Of a stretch of DNA of 64,000 nucleotides, positions 46,345 through 59,684 are shown piece by piece (the first letter of the stretch is position 1; each line of letters begins with the position of its first letter). Where the stretch lies: the NCBI GenBank assembly GCA_930367205.1, contig OV884011.1:89823474-89887473 (forward strand), read 5' to 3'. Source of the stretch: Acanthosoma haemorrhoidale (lineage: Eukaryota; Arthropoda; Insecta; Hemiptera; Acanthosomatidae). The position numbers and the translations under genes are program-made. Below the pieces are notes generated by a model, which made no database searches, had not been told where the DNA came from, and saw only the letters and a list, made by a program, of their open reading frames with translations.

Positions 46345-48980
46345 ATCAGCTTTTCAGTTTTCTTCCCCGGGCAACTCAAGTTTCAACACATTTCAGTAGT
46401 GCCTTTCTCCCTCTCTTCAATAAATCCATTTAATTATCAAATTGAACTAATAACCCAGAGAGAAGAATATTATAAAATGATTAATAAGTGTGATAAAAAT
46501 AAGATGGTCTAAATTAGGGTGAAAAAGAAAACTGGCACGAGGAGAATAAATATCAATACGAAAAGGTGGGGCGATTTATTAAAAAAAAAAAAAAAGTTAA
46601 AAGTTAAAGAAAGCCTCGTTCCTACCTTTATTAAATCTCAGTGTGGAGCTAAGGCTTTTAATTATATTTTTTTGAGATTTATCGTAAAGTTTTAAGTAAA
46701 ATTCCGCCAAGATGATTAAATTTACCTTGGAGTGCTTCTCATTTCTTAACACAATCTTGACTTTCTAATGGTTACGGAACTCCCCTCGATGTTTAATATA
46801 ATTAGTTTAAAGGCTACGTCATTTGTTGTTATAAACTCAAATTTAATAAGAACTAAGTTAAGCGCTTATCAACGACTTGAAATAAGGAAGAGGTGTAATT
46901 AAACCTTTAGGGAAATATTAAAAAAAAATGTTGCTCTTTAATATTTTAATAAAAAACATGTCAACTGTCATTAATTATGTTTTAATGTAATTTGAACGAT
47001 AACTTTATTCTACTCGACCTATTTTATTTGTCGTATATCAGAAATATTCTAATTGAATACAACCATCTTAGTCGTAGCGACACTATTCGAAAAGAAACCT
47101 ATAGAAACAAAATATGGATAATGATTATTTACACTTGCAACATCAGATAAAAAAAAACAAAGTGGAATGACGAGTTTTTTATCTCCGTAGCGTAGCGGGA
47201 TTAACTTTATCGATGATGACATCCAGAGAGTTACTATCAATTATTAGTTGTCACAATCAATGCGGTTTATTATATCTGCATAATGAAACACCAATCTTAC
47301 TATTAATGATATAATGCTGGAATCAGAAAATAAATCATTTGATTTTAGCGATTTCGTCATCTCGGACAGGGCTACAATAGGAATGTTGCAAATGGCTGCA
47401 TCGCAAGCACAATTTGTGACGTGTTAGGTAAAGAAGAGGTTCATTGAGGATCACATCATTAAGTGCCAAGGAACCAAGAGGGGGTCCCATTTCTGAACAC
47501 AGTCTTTCCTTCACAATCATATACTACAAATCTTGAACAGCGAAGAAATACCATCAGTTCTAATTATACAATAGAATATCAGCCAGGTCAAGAACCAATC
47601 AGTGGTTGAAATACGGTTGGATTTTCTAGTTTTCATAAGATCATATCGGTGCTATCATTACTACAAAAAAAATAAGCTAGATGTGAAGAAACTTGGCCAG
47701 GTCCTTCTAAAAAGGGTTACCTTACATTACCTCGTTGTAAACTATTCATTCATAAATATATATGCCGTCACTCACAAATTCGTTCACACCATCTTCTAAT
47801 TTATGCGTTTTGATCATTTATATCGTGAACTGTATCTAGGAGAAAAATAATGTTGCCCCCCCCCCCTCCGTTGAATATGTTCAATAGTCTAAATATTATT
47901 AAAACATTAAAAAAATATGAATTTACATTCACACATAATTTATGAATATTAAAAGTATTATCAAATTTATTCATCTGAACAATTTATGTATTATGTTTTG
48001 AGTTATTTTAAATTAAGCATCTTAATTTTTTATTCTGTCAATTAGTCATTAATAAAAAAACATACCTGCAGAAAACATAATAAAAAAAAATTTAGGATTC
48101 ATAGTTAAAACCGACCAAAAATCAGGAAGAGAATCTTCACTAACAAAACTAATAAGACCATGTTCAGTTTAAATGGATAAACACCTTAACGAGGCTGGTA
48201 TTAAAATTGTATTTACTCAAGGTTGATAAACCAGTCCATGTTGTTGTTTGGATGAATTAATAAATAATAATTTTTCAACAGGGTAAGCATTTAAAATATA
48301 TCATTAGCGTGAAGGAATTTGTGACTCACTGTATGTATGTATATATTTATATATGTGTGTGTGAGTGTGGGGTTGACCAACAATTCATTTTATAGTGATA
48401 GGAACGCTTTTTGCGGCTAAACCACTATTATCAAATATCTAGAAAGACAATACAATTGTGATAATTATGACGACATGTAATGAGAATATTATTAAAAAAT
48501 CGAAAAAAATAGTTAAAACTTTAAAATTAATTTAAAAAATAGTAAAAATAATTTTACAATCAAGTTAAATTTCGTCTATTTATAAAATATCCAATTCGGG
48601 TGTTCCTAATAATCTCAAATCTGATTGGTGTATGTAACATATCTGATAGCATTAGAATAGGGAGGAGCATTATTAAACTTTTTACTTTCATTTTCATTTT
48701 TTAACGTATCATATGAGATAATAGTATTTTTAAAGGTAATTGTGATTCTTTTTAACATTTATGGAACTGAATACTTAAGTAATATTTGCCATATTGAACA
48801 CAATTGTGGAGCCTCTTCAGATACATGAGAATGTTAGTATAGCCTCTGTAAGTGTTTGGGTATATATATTTATATTATACTTATTATTATATTATAATTA
48901 TACTCATGCAGTATATATTTCTTATTATATTAGTATATATTAATGTTTATATTCGTATGGAACAGAGATCTACCTAGGTG
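46345..48980. other. Intergenic DNA, nothing recognised
   Basis: Very AT-rich with A tracts (for example near 46581-46596) and C11 at 47856-47866. A weak GT-rich stretch lies near 48350-48370. No motif-bearing frame. Confidence 0.5.
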
Positions 48981-48982
48981 TA

Positions 48983-49104
48983 CGAGGGTGGTCTGAAAAG
49001 TTTCCGACCTAACAAAGCTTTTGCTTTAGCTTTTATTTCACTAGCTTTTATTTATTTTATTATCATCTTCATGTTGAGGTCGGAAACTTTTCAGACCACC
49101 TGTG
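48983..49104. mobile_element. Mariner-type MITE, 122 bp
   Basis: Perfect inverted repeats of about 24 bp, whose core is GGTCTGAAAAGTTTCCGACC on the left and its reverse complement on the right, surround a 70-bp AT-rich centre. TA dinucleotides flank both ends (48981-48982 and 49105-49106), as expected for a Tc1/mariner TA target. The outer few bases (CGAGG versus TGTG inverted) are mismatched. No transposase frame. The end sequence CGAGGGTGGTCTGAAAAGTT is typical of insect mariner ends. Confidence 0.88.
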
Positions 49105-49109
49105 TACCA

Positions 49110-52100
49110 TAAGACACTTAGAAAAAGTTGATAAAACATAGAAACGACGCAAGTGCTTAAACAGTCAACGATACCGTGGATCCGTGATTTCAGTATTTAG
49201 AAATGTTTTCACATTAGCACTAGACTGGGTTTGTTTCCCCTAAACTTGTAAATTCAAAGATAAACCGGCTCACTATTATTTTTTTACTATGTCATCAAAC
49301 AATGCACTGATTAAAATTGGTTTAGTTATTCTATACTTATAAACAAAAACTAACTCTCAAAAGTAAATGAATGAAGAGTGAAAATGAAAATTTAGACACT
49401 GCGTCATCGTTAACCTTGTACGCTTAAAATCTGCCAGAAACAAAAGTTGATAGCTTAAATATTCAAATAGTACAGTAAGTAATAATTTTTTGTGCTCTTA
49501 AAACTTAATTTTTTAAAATTTATATGCATTTGTATCGGCAAATAGCTTATTTCATTCTTCACAAATGAAGTTTCTTCGGACAATGATGTAACGAAACCGT
49601 ACTTTTTAAGGGTTTAATTCGTTGTATCTTCCTTTAGTTAATTAGAATAATGCAAGGTGTATCTTAAATGCAAGGTGTGTATTAAGATCTTCTTGAAAGG
49701 GTCATTCAGAAAGACGAACAACAATTACTCTGCATTTTCTGTAAAGCCTATCTAAGTTATAGCTTCGTGAAGCTAAGCTTGCGAGTCGAGGTCCTTGGGT
49801 TCTCGGAGGGACTTGAGGTCTCACAGAGCACATTCAGCTCAGAGAACGGGGGGGGGGGGAGATTCGGGCTTATCTATGAACATTCACAACAACTATACAA
49901 ATAAAAGTGTACTGAAACATGAAATATTGGTATGCAACATGGTTTTTACTCACAACCTGTGATCAGTCCTCATGTCTCTAAAATGAGAATATATGTCCTG
50001 TCTACCAGGCAGATGGGACTTGGGAGGCCACGATTGGCCTCGGGAATGCCAGGGCCCTTTTTTTTGGATTACGTGGTGTGGTCACTCGGATTTATACGAC
50101 ATAATGGTGCAGTATATCAGATGTAGTATACATAACTCTCAACCAAGGCGCAGGAAGCAAAGTTGACATCTAGTCATTAGTTACTGCCATTAATGATTTC
50201 GTTTGTCCCTGCTAAATCGCATTAACAACGTCATAAAGTCACCATTTAATGGTCAAATAGTATGTTATTATTGCCTTATTGGTTAGCTGAATAGTACGAA
50301 GTAAACAATTAAACTACAGCTATTATTACCATTAGTTTATGTTGATGTTTTTAATTTATCATATTATGGAAAGTCAAAAGGCACTGGTGAGCTGTTATGT
50401 ATGCTATTACTGATTATTCTGCTACACGAGGGCTATTTATCGGTTTTTTACGAAACCTTTTGACCACAAGGAGAGAACATCGGGACTAGAGAAACATTTA
50501 ATGTAGTTACTTCGAATATTACACTATGTCAGATCGTGACACTGTGAATAGTTAGCTGAGCTTAGTGTAAGCAATTATTAACTTTTACATAATAAATTAC
50601 GTACAAACTAAAGAAGCAGTACACATTCTTTTACGACATTTCGATACGAGCACTCGCCAAAAACTATTCAGTATTTTCCGTTCTATCCATAATACAATTA
50701 AAGTCACATTGCATGACTGGCGATGAAACTAATTACCAAGTTGAATCGTCTGGATTAAATACGCTTTCATATATGAATGTCCTTATACCTTTTCTCTCCG
50801 CAGCAAATGTTTTATAATGCCTTCTGGCTCATTGCAAGGATTCACTAATACGTTGTAGTACAAAACGGTTGTTAATTGCTTATTGCTTGGTCTGAAATGA
50901 GAATTAGATAATCGAAGGATGACTGAACTCACAATTGTATTCATTAAAAATAAATCTACTCTCGATTTTACTGACTGAGATCCTAAAATTGCTGCTAATC
51001 TTAGTTCTATGTCTTGAGTCCACCTTTTTCTTAGCATATTACGTTCTTTATTAATTTTATTCTTGGGGAAGCGTTCTTCCTCCATCCAACCCTATTAGGG
51101 CCCCTACTTACCTTTTGGCGTCTATACTCCGCCAGATTGTACTACGGTCAGATTTTGGTGAATGTTGCATTAGTTTTCATTAGAGCTCTTGTTACTGGAG
51201 AATGTTCAATCTCAATTAAAGAAGGGCGAATTCGTTGAGTTTATCTACCTCACTTGTTTCTTTTTTTATAACCGATTGAACTCTTTGCTAAGTATTTAGC
51301 AACAAATGAGTGCTGGTATTTTGCACCCAATCGTCTAGTTGGATTTGGTTTGAAGTATTGAGGATAGCATATTCAGTTTTTTTTTGTAGAATCACATCAG
51401 ATGTTTTGGTGGGGGGAATAAAGTTTTTTTTTTATCACTGATCACTTGCTAAAATCAGAGTAATCCTTCGTTAGTAAAAATTTCAGATCAATAGGACAAT
51501 CAGTAAAGGGCAAGGTACTAGGAGGATTTAGACGTATGCGTATTGAATAAGTTCTACGTAAAAGTTGAATTGTATTGATGTATCCAAGTTAAGCGATTTA
51601 AATAGATTTTTATATAAGTTCTCCGATGATACCCGGTGTCCTATAATAATCAATAAACACCCCCTAAAATGTGGGACTGGGGTTCCTCCTAGCCCCGGCA
51701 GTTAGCGGGTAGCCCAGGCTCTCCTTTCGTCGATGGTTGCGGAGCCCACTTATGTTAAATGAGCTCAATTATGCTAAAAACGGCCTGAGGTTTTCACGCT
51801 GCCGAAATAAGTCCCAAAAAACAAACAAACTATCGTAGAACTATTGGAAGGACAGGCATTAAGATTGTTTAAAAGTAAAGCCTCGTCGACCTAAGAAGAA
51901 GCCCCACCCCAACTACCGTTGTATCAGAGTTTAGGCACTACATATTGTTTGGTTTATTAAATTCCATCATACAATCGATACCTGTATACATCACAATTGA
52001 TAATGCTTCTATAAAAAACAAAACAAATGGAAGGCATAGGAACACGGATCCATCAGCAATGTTCTTATTGAACTTACATAACCCGCCATTGAGATTTGAT

Positions 52101-55100
52101 CGATCGTGAGGGCCATTGTATCTGTATGATTGATCTACGGAACAGTCGCCTCTGGAGGACACTTGCTGGGAACCATCCCTGCCTTTCTCAGCAGGCATCC
52201 TCGGCTGTCTTATAGATTAAACGTCATGTTAACTTGAGCCAACGAGTTTTGTATTTATTTAAAAAAATAACAAAAGAAATTCCTCTTCACCTTCATGATG
52301 TGATCACGTCTTGTTCAATTAAAATGTTTAATTCAAAAATAAAACCAATAACTCTCCTCCCTCAATCGGACCAAGCAGGCCGACTTCTATTTCCAGCCAG
52401 AGCTGATTTCATTTTATTATGGTTCCACGAAGTAATCACAACTTTAACTCTAGCTATAAAATAACAGAAGTGTAACATACTTTTTCGTTAGGTTCGATAG
52501 GAACGGTGGAGGGGGGGGGGTAAATATATACATATACATATATATATTTGATATATATATATATATGTGCGTAATGTAAAAATAAAGGATTGGATGAGGG
52601 GTTACTACATAGGAAAGTTCATTGTCCACGCTAGGTACTAATTACTAAAACTATACCGAAAGTATACCGATTTAATTGTGACTAAACGTTAGAAATGATT
52701 AAATGTATCTGGAAGAAAGAACATGTTGTGATGCAATCCTAGTGAAAATATGATTGCTAGCTTTAATACTTATAAATCCTTTTTCTCATGCCAAACCTCC
52801 AATAAATAATAATAATGCAAGTCATAACAACATGAAGTATTAATTAATAATGCCGTTAACCGTATGGTTCTCATAAATGCTTTTAACAGTTGAAACCTTT
52901 CATCTGTCACAAGGGCCTTATGCTGACATACACAGAGTAGAATATAAAAAAAAAAATTATTCTAGAACAAAGTCCCTACAATAACAATGAAATCACAAGT
53001 TTATATCTGGTAAATAAACATAAGTACTGTATAAAAAAAAAAAAGATTATTTAACCACATTTAGTAAACACAGTCATTGATGGATCTACATATAAGAAAC
53101 AAAAACAGCACTATGAAGAAGGTTCAATACAATACATGCCATGTAACGACATTTAATATATTATGTCCAAACTATCTTTGTATCAACTTAAGTGGGCTTT
53201 CCAGCAAACTCTTTTAATATTTTAATTGTTAATGACAAAATTCTACGTAAAAAATTAAAGTACGTTTCCAAAATGTGTGCCAATGTATTCCGACAATTTA
53301 GTTGAATGGGCGTGGAATAAGCAGTTCCATCTGAATATTTGAGTATTCAAATCAAACGGAGGATTTATAAAACTGTGAAAATATTCAAAAGTTATATAAT
53401 TGAAAATTTTTTTTTGATTAGAATAGGGAAATTCCCAATAAAAACTATATATTCCTAAGAATAGGCAGAGAGTTTTTTCATTGAGTTAATTACGTCCATT
53501 AATCGTTTAGTATTTATTAGGTATACAGTATTTACAATGCATACAACGATGATATAAAATTTAATGTTTCCGAGTCAAACGAGGGTACAGACAGTTATAA
53601 ATAGATTTCCTGGTTGAAAAAAAGTATTAGCGTATTACTAAAAGTATGTAGCTGTATTAACTATAATGCAATCTACGGTTAATCTCACAGATGAATCAGC
53701 AACAGGCAAAGGGCGGTATGACGATATCTGATTCGTTGGCACCATAAAGGGTTAAGAAACGCTAAGCAAGATGATGAGCGCTTTAAAATCTGCACCCCCA
53801 GCAAGTAAGTGAGACTGCTTATACTGACGTTAGTTGTACAGAACAAAGGGCGAAAAATATTTAAAACCTCTTTACCATATAATGATTTCGTAATTATGTG
53901 ACCGTGTTTCTGAACCTTTTGCCTTGCGACATTGCATGATTTTTCTTTTACCATCACTCCACAATGATGGCCATTTTCTCCCTGATATTTCACCCATCTG
54001 TCATTTTAAAGGACTAGATGTAAGGACGAAAATTCAAGTGTAGTGTGATGCGTCACAAATGTAAGGGTCCAGTTACACTTCAAAGTCATTATGTAAATAT
54101 ATTCCACTTAAGTCCCCAAACATAAGTCTTCCACTCTCTTGGATATGTTAACAAGATCCGATGCCTGTCAGTATCTCCTATTCGCACACCAAGAAGAGAA
54201 ATGCCCGGTAATTGTGCTCGTTTTCTACAAACAACTACAGGTATGATTCAGAAATGCTCCATAGGTACTCTCTGAATGTATGTGTACTCTCTAACTTGTG
54301 AAGTTTTCAACGGAATTATCCATGACCTCCCAGCACCTCCAGTAATCTGGAGAAATTACCTTTAGGACATTCCTAAACGTTGGAAAAAACTTGAGCAAGG
54401 GTATAACCTATGTTTTTATGTCTATCAGCTTTGGGTAATCGAAGAAGTAAAAATAATGCACAATTTAATTTAATAATGTTTAATTAAATTAAAGTTGCTA
54501 TCACGATTTTAATGATAATCTTTCAAATTACAGTTGGAAAATACAAAATAAAAACTACATTTTTACGTTTTTCAACATTATTATTATAATGCTGTCTACA
54601 GGTATCAAACATCACTATCGAATCTAGAACAAAAAAATGACATGAGTGAAATCAGAAGGGGTCTATGGTTTAATAAATACACGGAAACTCTTCAAGTGAC
54701 TAACCTGGAGGCTACCTGTCAATAACAAAAATCAATTCGGATTTTGCCTCATAATTAATGAACAATCGAGATATGAAAAGAAAATTATCGCCTCTTTTTG
54801 ATTAAACAAAGGGTAGCTAAAAAACGTAATAATTCAGTTGCCTTTACACACATACGCAAATGAGATAATCGCATTTCGGCAACGGGTGATTGAAGCAGGG
54901 GGGGGGGGGCTTTTGCAAACAAACACGTTATTTCGCAGTAATCAGGATAATAATGGGGTTAAATTTGCAGTTGTGTGCGCATGACCAAATCTTTCCTAGG
55001 AGGGGGGGTATAAAGACCTCTTAACATTAGTAGAATATGAAAGGCTTAAGAGTACTGTCTGCGGACTTGTCACCATCCGTTTCACAAGATAGAAGGCCTG

Positions 55101-58100
55101 GAGTAGGAGGAACTAAAACAGATTAGGCGTCATTTCGTTAAATCTCAGAGAAATCAACTTAAACAATAAATAAAAAATAAAAAAGCAAGATAATTAAGCG
55201 CTGCTCTTGTTTCTGTTCTCTTTTAGAAATCTTGTAAAGATTTAATACGGGTGTTGCTCTAAGTGCCTCTTCATTAAGTCCTTTAATGTGGTAATGCATC
55301 AGCTCAAAGGTAATTAAGAAACAAAAATTGTGAAATTCGGTTGTTATGATTAGCGTAGTGCTGTGATAATTATATGGCAAAAGGTGAGTTTTCTAAGTAA
55401 AAAGTTAGAGAAAATTAAATACCATCCTGTTTGACATTCTTCACATACCTGAAACAAGACAAATATATAATTAATAATGTATAATAAGATAATATTATTA
55501 TTCTTTGTTTCTTTTCATATAAAAATCGAATATTTGAACTCCCTCTACCCCCTATGGTGGCTTAAAGAACATTCAGTAGAACGTCTGGCGTTGAGCAAAT
55601 TGAGATCATGCATAAATATTACATTAGTAATACTTTTTAGCTAGATCACGGGGGTATTATAGTTTCAATGTGCTATATGAAAATTATATTTACCAGTTTT
55701 GTATAATTTAAGTGAATTCTCCTTTGTCTCTCTGTACTATTGTTTAATATTACAACAACTCTAAGCGTTTACCTCTAGTTACTAATTAATTGCCTAAGAC
55801 TTCAAAATCATATAAACTTTTATAACAGTAGTATTGCTTATATAATTCAAAAGATTTTTAAGATTTAGATTAAGACGAGGCTCCTGGTGACAACGGTCGA
55901 ACTCCAGATTTCCGATAATTAGAACTTGCTCCCTTCCTACAAGGCTTCAAAGGAGCCTGTTTTACTTTAGCTAACTCTTTTAAGAACCTGCTTTTTTAAT
56001 GATTGATTTTTCGATTATGTCTACAGTGTACCCAAAATGGTAAACAAGCATGCGCGATAAAGTTTCAACGAAGATACGAACCAATTCACGCCTTTCGGAA
56101 CAGAAGTGCACTGAGAACCGGTTTTCATTTGTGGTATTTAGTCGAATAGAGATCTTCGAATAATTACTTGAAGTAGCCTGCCTTAGCATTCAGCCTTGTG
56201 AAACCCCTCGAGTTCAATTTCCAAACGGGACAGGTGATAGCCATAAGAACGTGGTAACTTTCTCAAGAGCTCTAGGGGGCATTTGGGTTCAGGGCTGCTA
56301 CCACGCCAGCGATGGAATGAAAAATGCCTGTTGCACAATGTTCAGGAATCCTTGAGTGTTTACATGCTGCCTCGAAGCGGCTGTATCTTGCATTACTCAT
56401 CATCAGTATGGTTATATGAATAAACTATAAAGGTCGTACAACGTACATTATTAAACTAATCATGAAATAACCCCGTAGCTAGTACAAGAAAAACTTAATT
56501 GCAAGAAGTTAATTGTAATGCATGACTACCATGCTATACTAGGTTTTATAAGTAGTTTACGTAGTTTCGTAATGACGACGAGTTCATCTTCATCTGAGTG
56601 CAGGAAATCCTTCCGGATCTCAAAGGTAAGTCTGAACTGAGGCAGACTGGGCCGCTGGGGGGAGGGGACGCTAATAGCTACTTTTAGATGGCTCCAGAAG
56701 CTGTCGTCTGTAAGGAATGGGACTTTTTTAGCTTAAGGATATGCTAGCTTACGCGCAGGAGCCAACAACCACTGGGAACGCAGTGGTGGCTGACATCGCG
56801 GATCATAAATCTAGCGGATTAGGAATAGAGAGGTTCTAATAATTAAATAAAAAATACATGTTTCAAATGAAGGAGCAAGCGCCAGTGAAGCAAGAGAGAT
56901 CTTCAAGTGCCTGATTCTGACCAAAAAAACCCCCGCAATTTCCACTTTTTGACAGATTTCTGCTCACTGCAACTGAGGCTAGCTTATTGCGACCAAACAG
57001 GATGGCCATGAATCTGACTAATTCTAATGAGCGCTCGCGATGTTGGCTCGTGAACTGGTCACTATCTGTCTATACGGAAGCCGCGGCATAATTTTATTGA
57101 TATATAAAAATATGGAAATCGTGGGCGATTGTTTTCTGGTCTGTGATGAGGGTAGTTACATTATAACTTCTACGTTACGTACGTGGTGAAGTTGGCACAA
57201 GAATATACGACATATTTTATGAGGAATATATGCATATACATGATTCACGAAATAAAAACTGGAGTTCATTGCAGGTAAAAACAAACAAAAGCCATAAATT
57301 ATGGCATTAATTGTCAGGGATTTATATTTACACTACATTATGAAAATGAAAACGAGGAAATAAACCAAAATCTAATGCAATAACTTATATGGGATTCAAA
57401 CTTTTATTGATGTACTAAGAAAAGAAAGCTATAAACTGAACAAATAAAAACAAATCTTATTTTAACTATATAACGAACTAAGAAAAGTCGTGTGTTTAAT
57501 TATTGAATAATTTGACGAATGTATAAGTGATAATTTGCCTTCTTTTAGTTACATATAAACACGCTCTATGAACAAATTAATTCAATAAAATGTTCTTTTG
57601 CGTGCAGCTGCACTTTTGTTCTCTATAGGATGGAGTTAAGTGGAAAGCTCGCTTACCAGTAAAGTGTAGATTATAAAATCATTCTTTACCTTCCGTTAGA
57701 CAATATGCCTAGGAAGCTGGCTTATCAGTAATTAATAAAGTATTATAATAAAACGAAAATCGCCATTGTTGTACATCCAAAAAAACCATCGTACAGAAGT
57801 GGCTTTACATCTTTAGTTGGAAACAGGTCTCACTATTTCTTGAAACATAGGAACATCATAATTCAGAAATTTTAGTAAGTTTAAGTCGTTTATAGCTCTT
57901 AATATCAATGAATCGCCTGACGTACTGTGGAACCCTAATTCCAAGTGTCGACTGTTTATAGAAGAGTTTTCGCTGCTCACATCCCTGGAAAAAGATGTAA
58001 TTAATTTAAAATCTTACTAACCTCAATTATAATTGGTTCAATATATCGATGCCTACAGAGTGTAATATACAAAAAAAATATTGTAGCAGTTTTTTTTTCT

Positions 58101-58460
58101 AAAACATAACGCGAAGAATATGTTTTATTTTTTAACGATGACTTGCTCTTAAAACATTCAACCACTATTAATCATCACATATGATATTATAATAATAATA
58201 ATAATAATAATAACTAGTATGCACTTATGCTTAACTAGCTTAATTGCCCGGCGTTCCTCGGGAAGGATAGTCTTCAAATAATCGTAAATTTTCGTTATGG
58301 TATAGACCACAATTATTAATGCATATTACACAAAATAAATACGCACAGGGAGGATCGGTAGTCAAGCCCAGGTCCATAATATCCATTTAGTGGCTCTCTA
58401 CCGAGCTGTCCTGCAGGATTGGAGAATTTGAATTTTTCTGTTGTTTTTTTTCGTTTCGTT
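49110..58460. other. Long intergenic stretch, no gene recognised
   Basis: About 9 kb of AT-rich DNA. G12 at 49848-49859, G10 at 52511-52520 and G12 at 54898-54909; a TA-rich run near 52540-52566; an AAT trinucleotide run at 58193-58213. 51660-51830 shares short tail-like pieces with 10965-11090. Frames of 100 codons at 50783-51085 and 102 codons at 53685-53993 (both minus) have no recognisable motif. Patches of higher G+C at 49960-50080, 52080-52210 and 56600-56820 remain unexplained. Confidence 0.4.
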
Positions 58461-58472
58461 TGAGTATTTTTA

Positions 58473-59228
58473 TAATTCCTTTTTTGTACTAAAATTACAA
58501 TCTGCCTTGCTAGGCAATAAGTAATTAAGATATACTATCATTCATACCATATTTACAATTCATCATTCACACAATATTTACAGACAGCCCAGAGGCCTCC
58601 CAAGTCCACATGCGAAGAGAAAGCGGAGTCTTGGGAAGTCCCCCACGCTCCTCCGTCAGCCGCGTCACAGGATACTAGCCAGTGGAGACTGGCCAAGAGC
58701 GCGAGAGCCACAGACGCTGAGGACATGATTGGAGAAACTGGCCATTGCCAGTACTCCCACTGTCACGCGATTATAGCAGGTCACGAGGCCACTGTCGTTT
58801 CAGTCTCCGAGGAGGATTATAGGGACGAGTGGCGCAGTGCAATGACTGTGCTACAGGATTAGGTTGGTTGGAAAGGCTACTGTGGAATTTCATAAACTTG
58901 GAAGGGATGAGTTCTAGAATGTAGGGTATATTGAGGTCGTTATGAAGGGTTTTGTTGCTGACATAATAAGGGTATTTACTATTGTTCTCAGGACTTTTGA
59001 TTGAAAGGATTGGATACGCTTGATGTTCGACTTTTTTGCTGTCCCCCATAGCTCTATTCCGTATGTCCAGATTGGTTTAAGTATAATTTTGTAGATTAGT
59101 AGTTTATTTTCTATTGAGAGATGGGATGTCCTTAGAAGTAGTCTGTGCAGTTGTCAAAAGCGTCTCTTTAGTTCTTGTCTTTTTAGTCTCGTATGTGGGT
59201 TCCAGGTCAGTCGTTTGTCGAGATGGAA
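58473..59228 (-). mobile_element. J1 Jockey-like LINE with target-site duplication
   Basis: Longest J1 copy, 756 bp, minus strand, 5'-truncated in the RT. Direct repeats TGAGTATTTTTA lie at 58461-58472 and 59229-59240. A few bases separate the left repeat from the T run of the tail, so the tail is not pure A. The 3' untranslated region includes the GAGAGCCACAGACGCTGAGG block (58703-58722), one base different from the version in the foldback element. Confidence 0.9.
58771..59228 (-). pseudogene. RT C-terminus (J1), frameshifted
   Basis: Reading from 59228 down, HLDKRLTWNPHTRLKR, then SIENKLLIYKIILKPIWTYG, then IELWGTAKKSNIKRIQSF are seen in one frame. Near 58968 bases are missing relative to the copy at 4655 (after TIVN), and the rest (YYVSNKTLHNDLNIPYI to PRRLKRQWPRDLL) continues in another frame to the stop at 58771-58773. 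An in-frame stop also occurs near 59155. The 92-codon frame at 58771-59049 is therefore a mixture of shifted and true sequence. Not functional. Confidence 0.85.
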
Positions 59229-59459
59229 TGAGTATTTTTAACGATTTTAGTGGCCCGAGACGTTTCAAGCCGAGCTCAAGATGATATGAATCCCTACTTC
59301 AGACTGAAAGATAATCGTAAACCATTGTAATGTCGATATGAGCAAAGGGAATATTTGAGGTTTCATACCATTTAAGATGGTGGGCGAACAAAAATTTTAG
59401 CTATTTCCGTTGATAAGAAGTTAGGACTCTACGAACAATGAACGACAAAGAAAACTGTG

Positions 59460-59680
59460 CCTAGCAACACACGTTTAATTGCTGGTTCCGGGTTTAGATT
59501 AAGTATAAACAACGGCCTATTTTTTTGTTCCAACAAACATTTTCGAGTGTTCAAAATGGCAGCATATGTTTCTGAAAGCGATTATGAATGAGAAATAAAT
59601 AACATATAATAACAAATAGGACGTTGCTTAATTAATCTAAAACCGGAACCAGCAATTAAACGTGTTGTAAAGCTGCTAGG
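59460..59680. mobile_element. Near-palindromic MITE, family M, copy 3
   Basis: Best-preserved ends: CCTAGCA...CGTTTAATTGCTGGTTCCGG on the left and the inverted ACCGGAACCAGCAATTAAAC...TGCTAGG on the right, giving arms of about 60 bp that continue through AACGGCCTATTT and AAATAGGACGTT. The centre has ATGGCAGCATATGTTTCTGA, AAGCGATTATGAATGAGAAA and TAAATAAC, shared with the right half of copy 2 and, inverted, the left half of copy 1. No coding capacity. Confidence 0.83.
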
Positions 59681-59684
59681 CATC

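Noticed and set aside
50011..50027. GGGACTTGGGAGGCC, similar to the J1 3' untranslated region
   Set aside because: A single match of about 14 bases with no flanking similarity.
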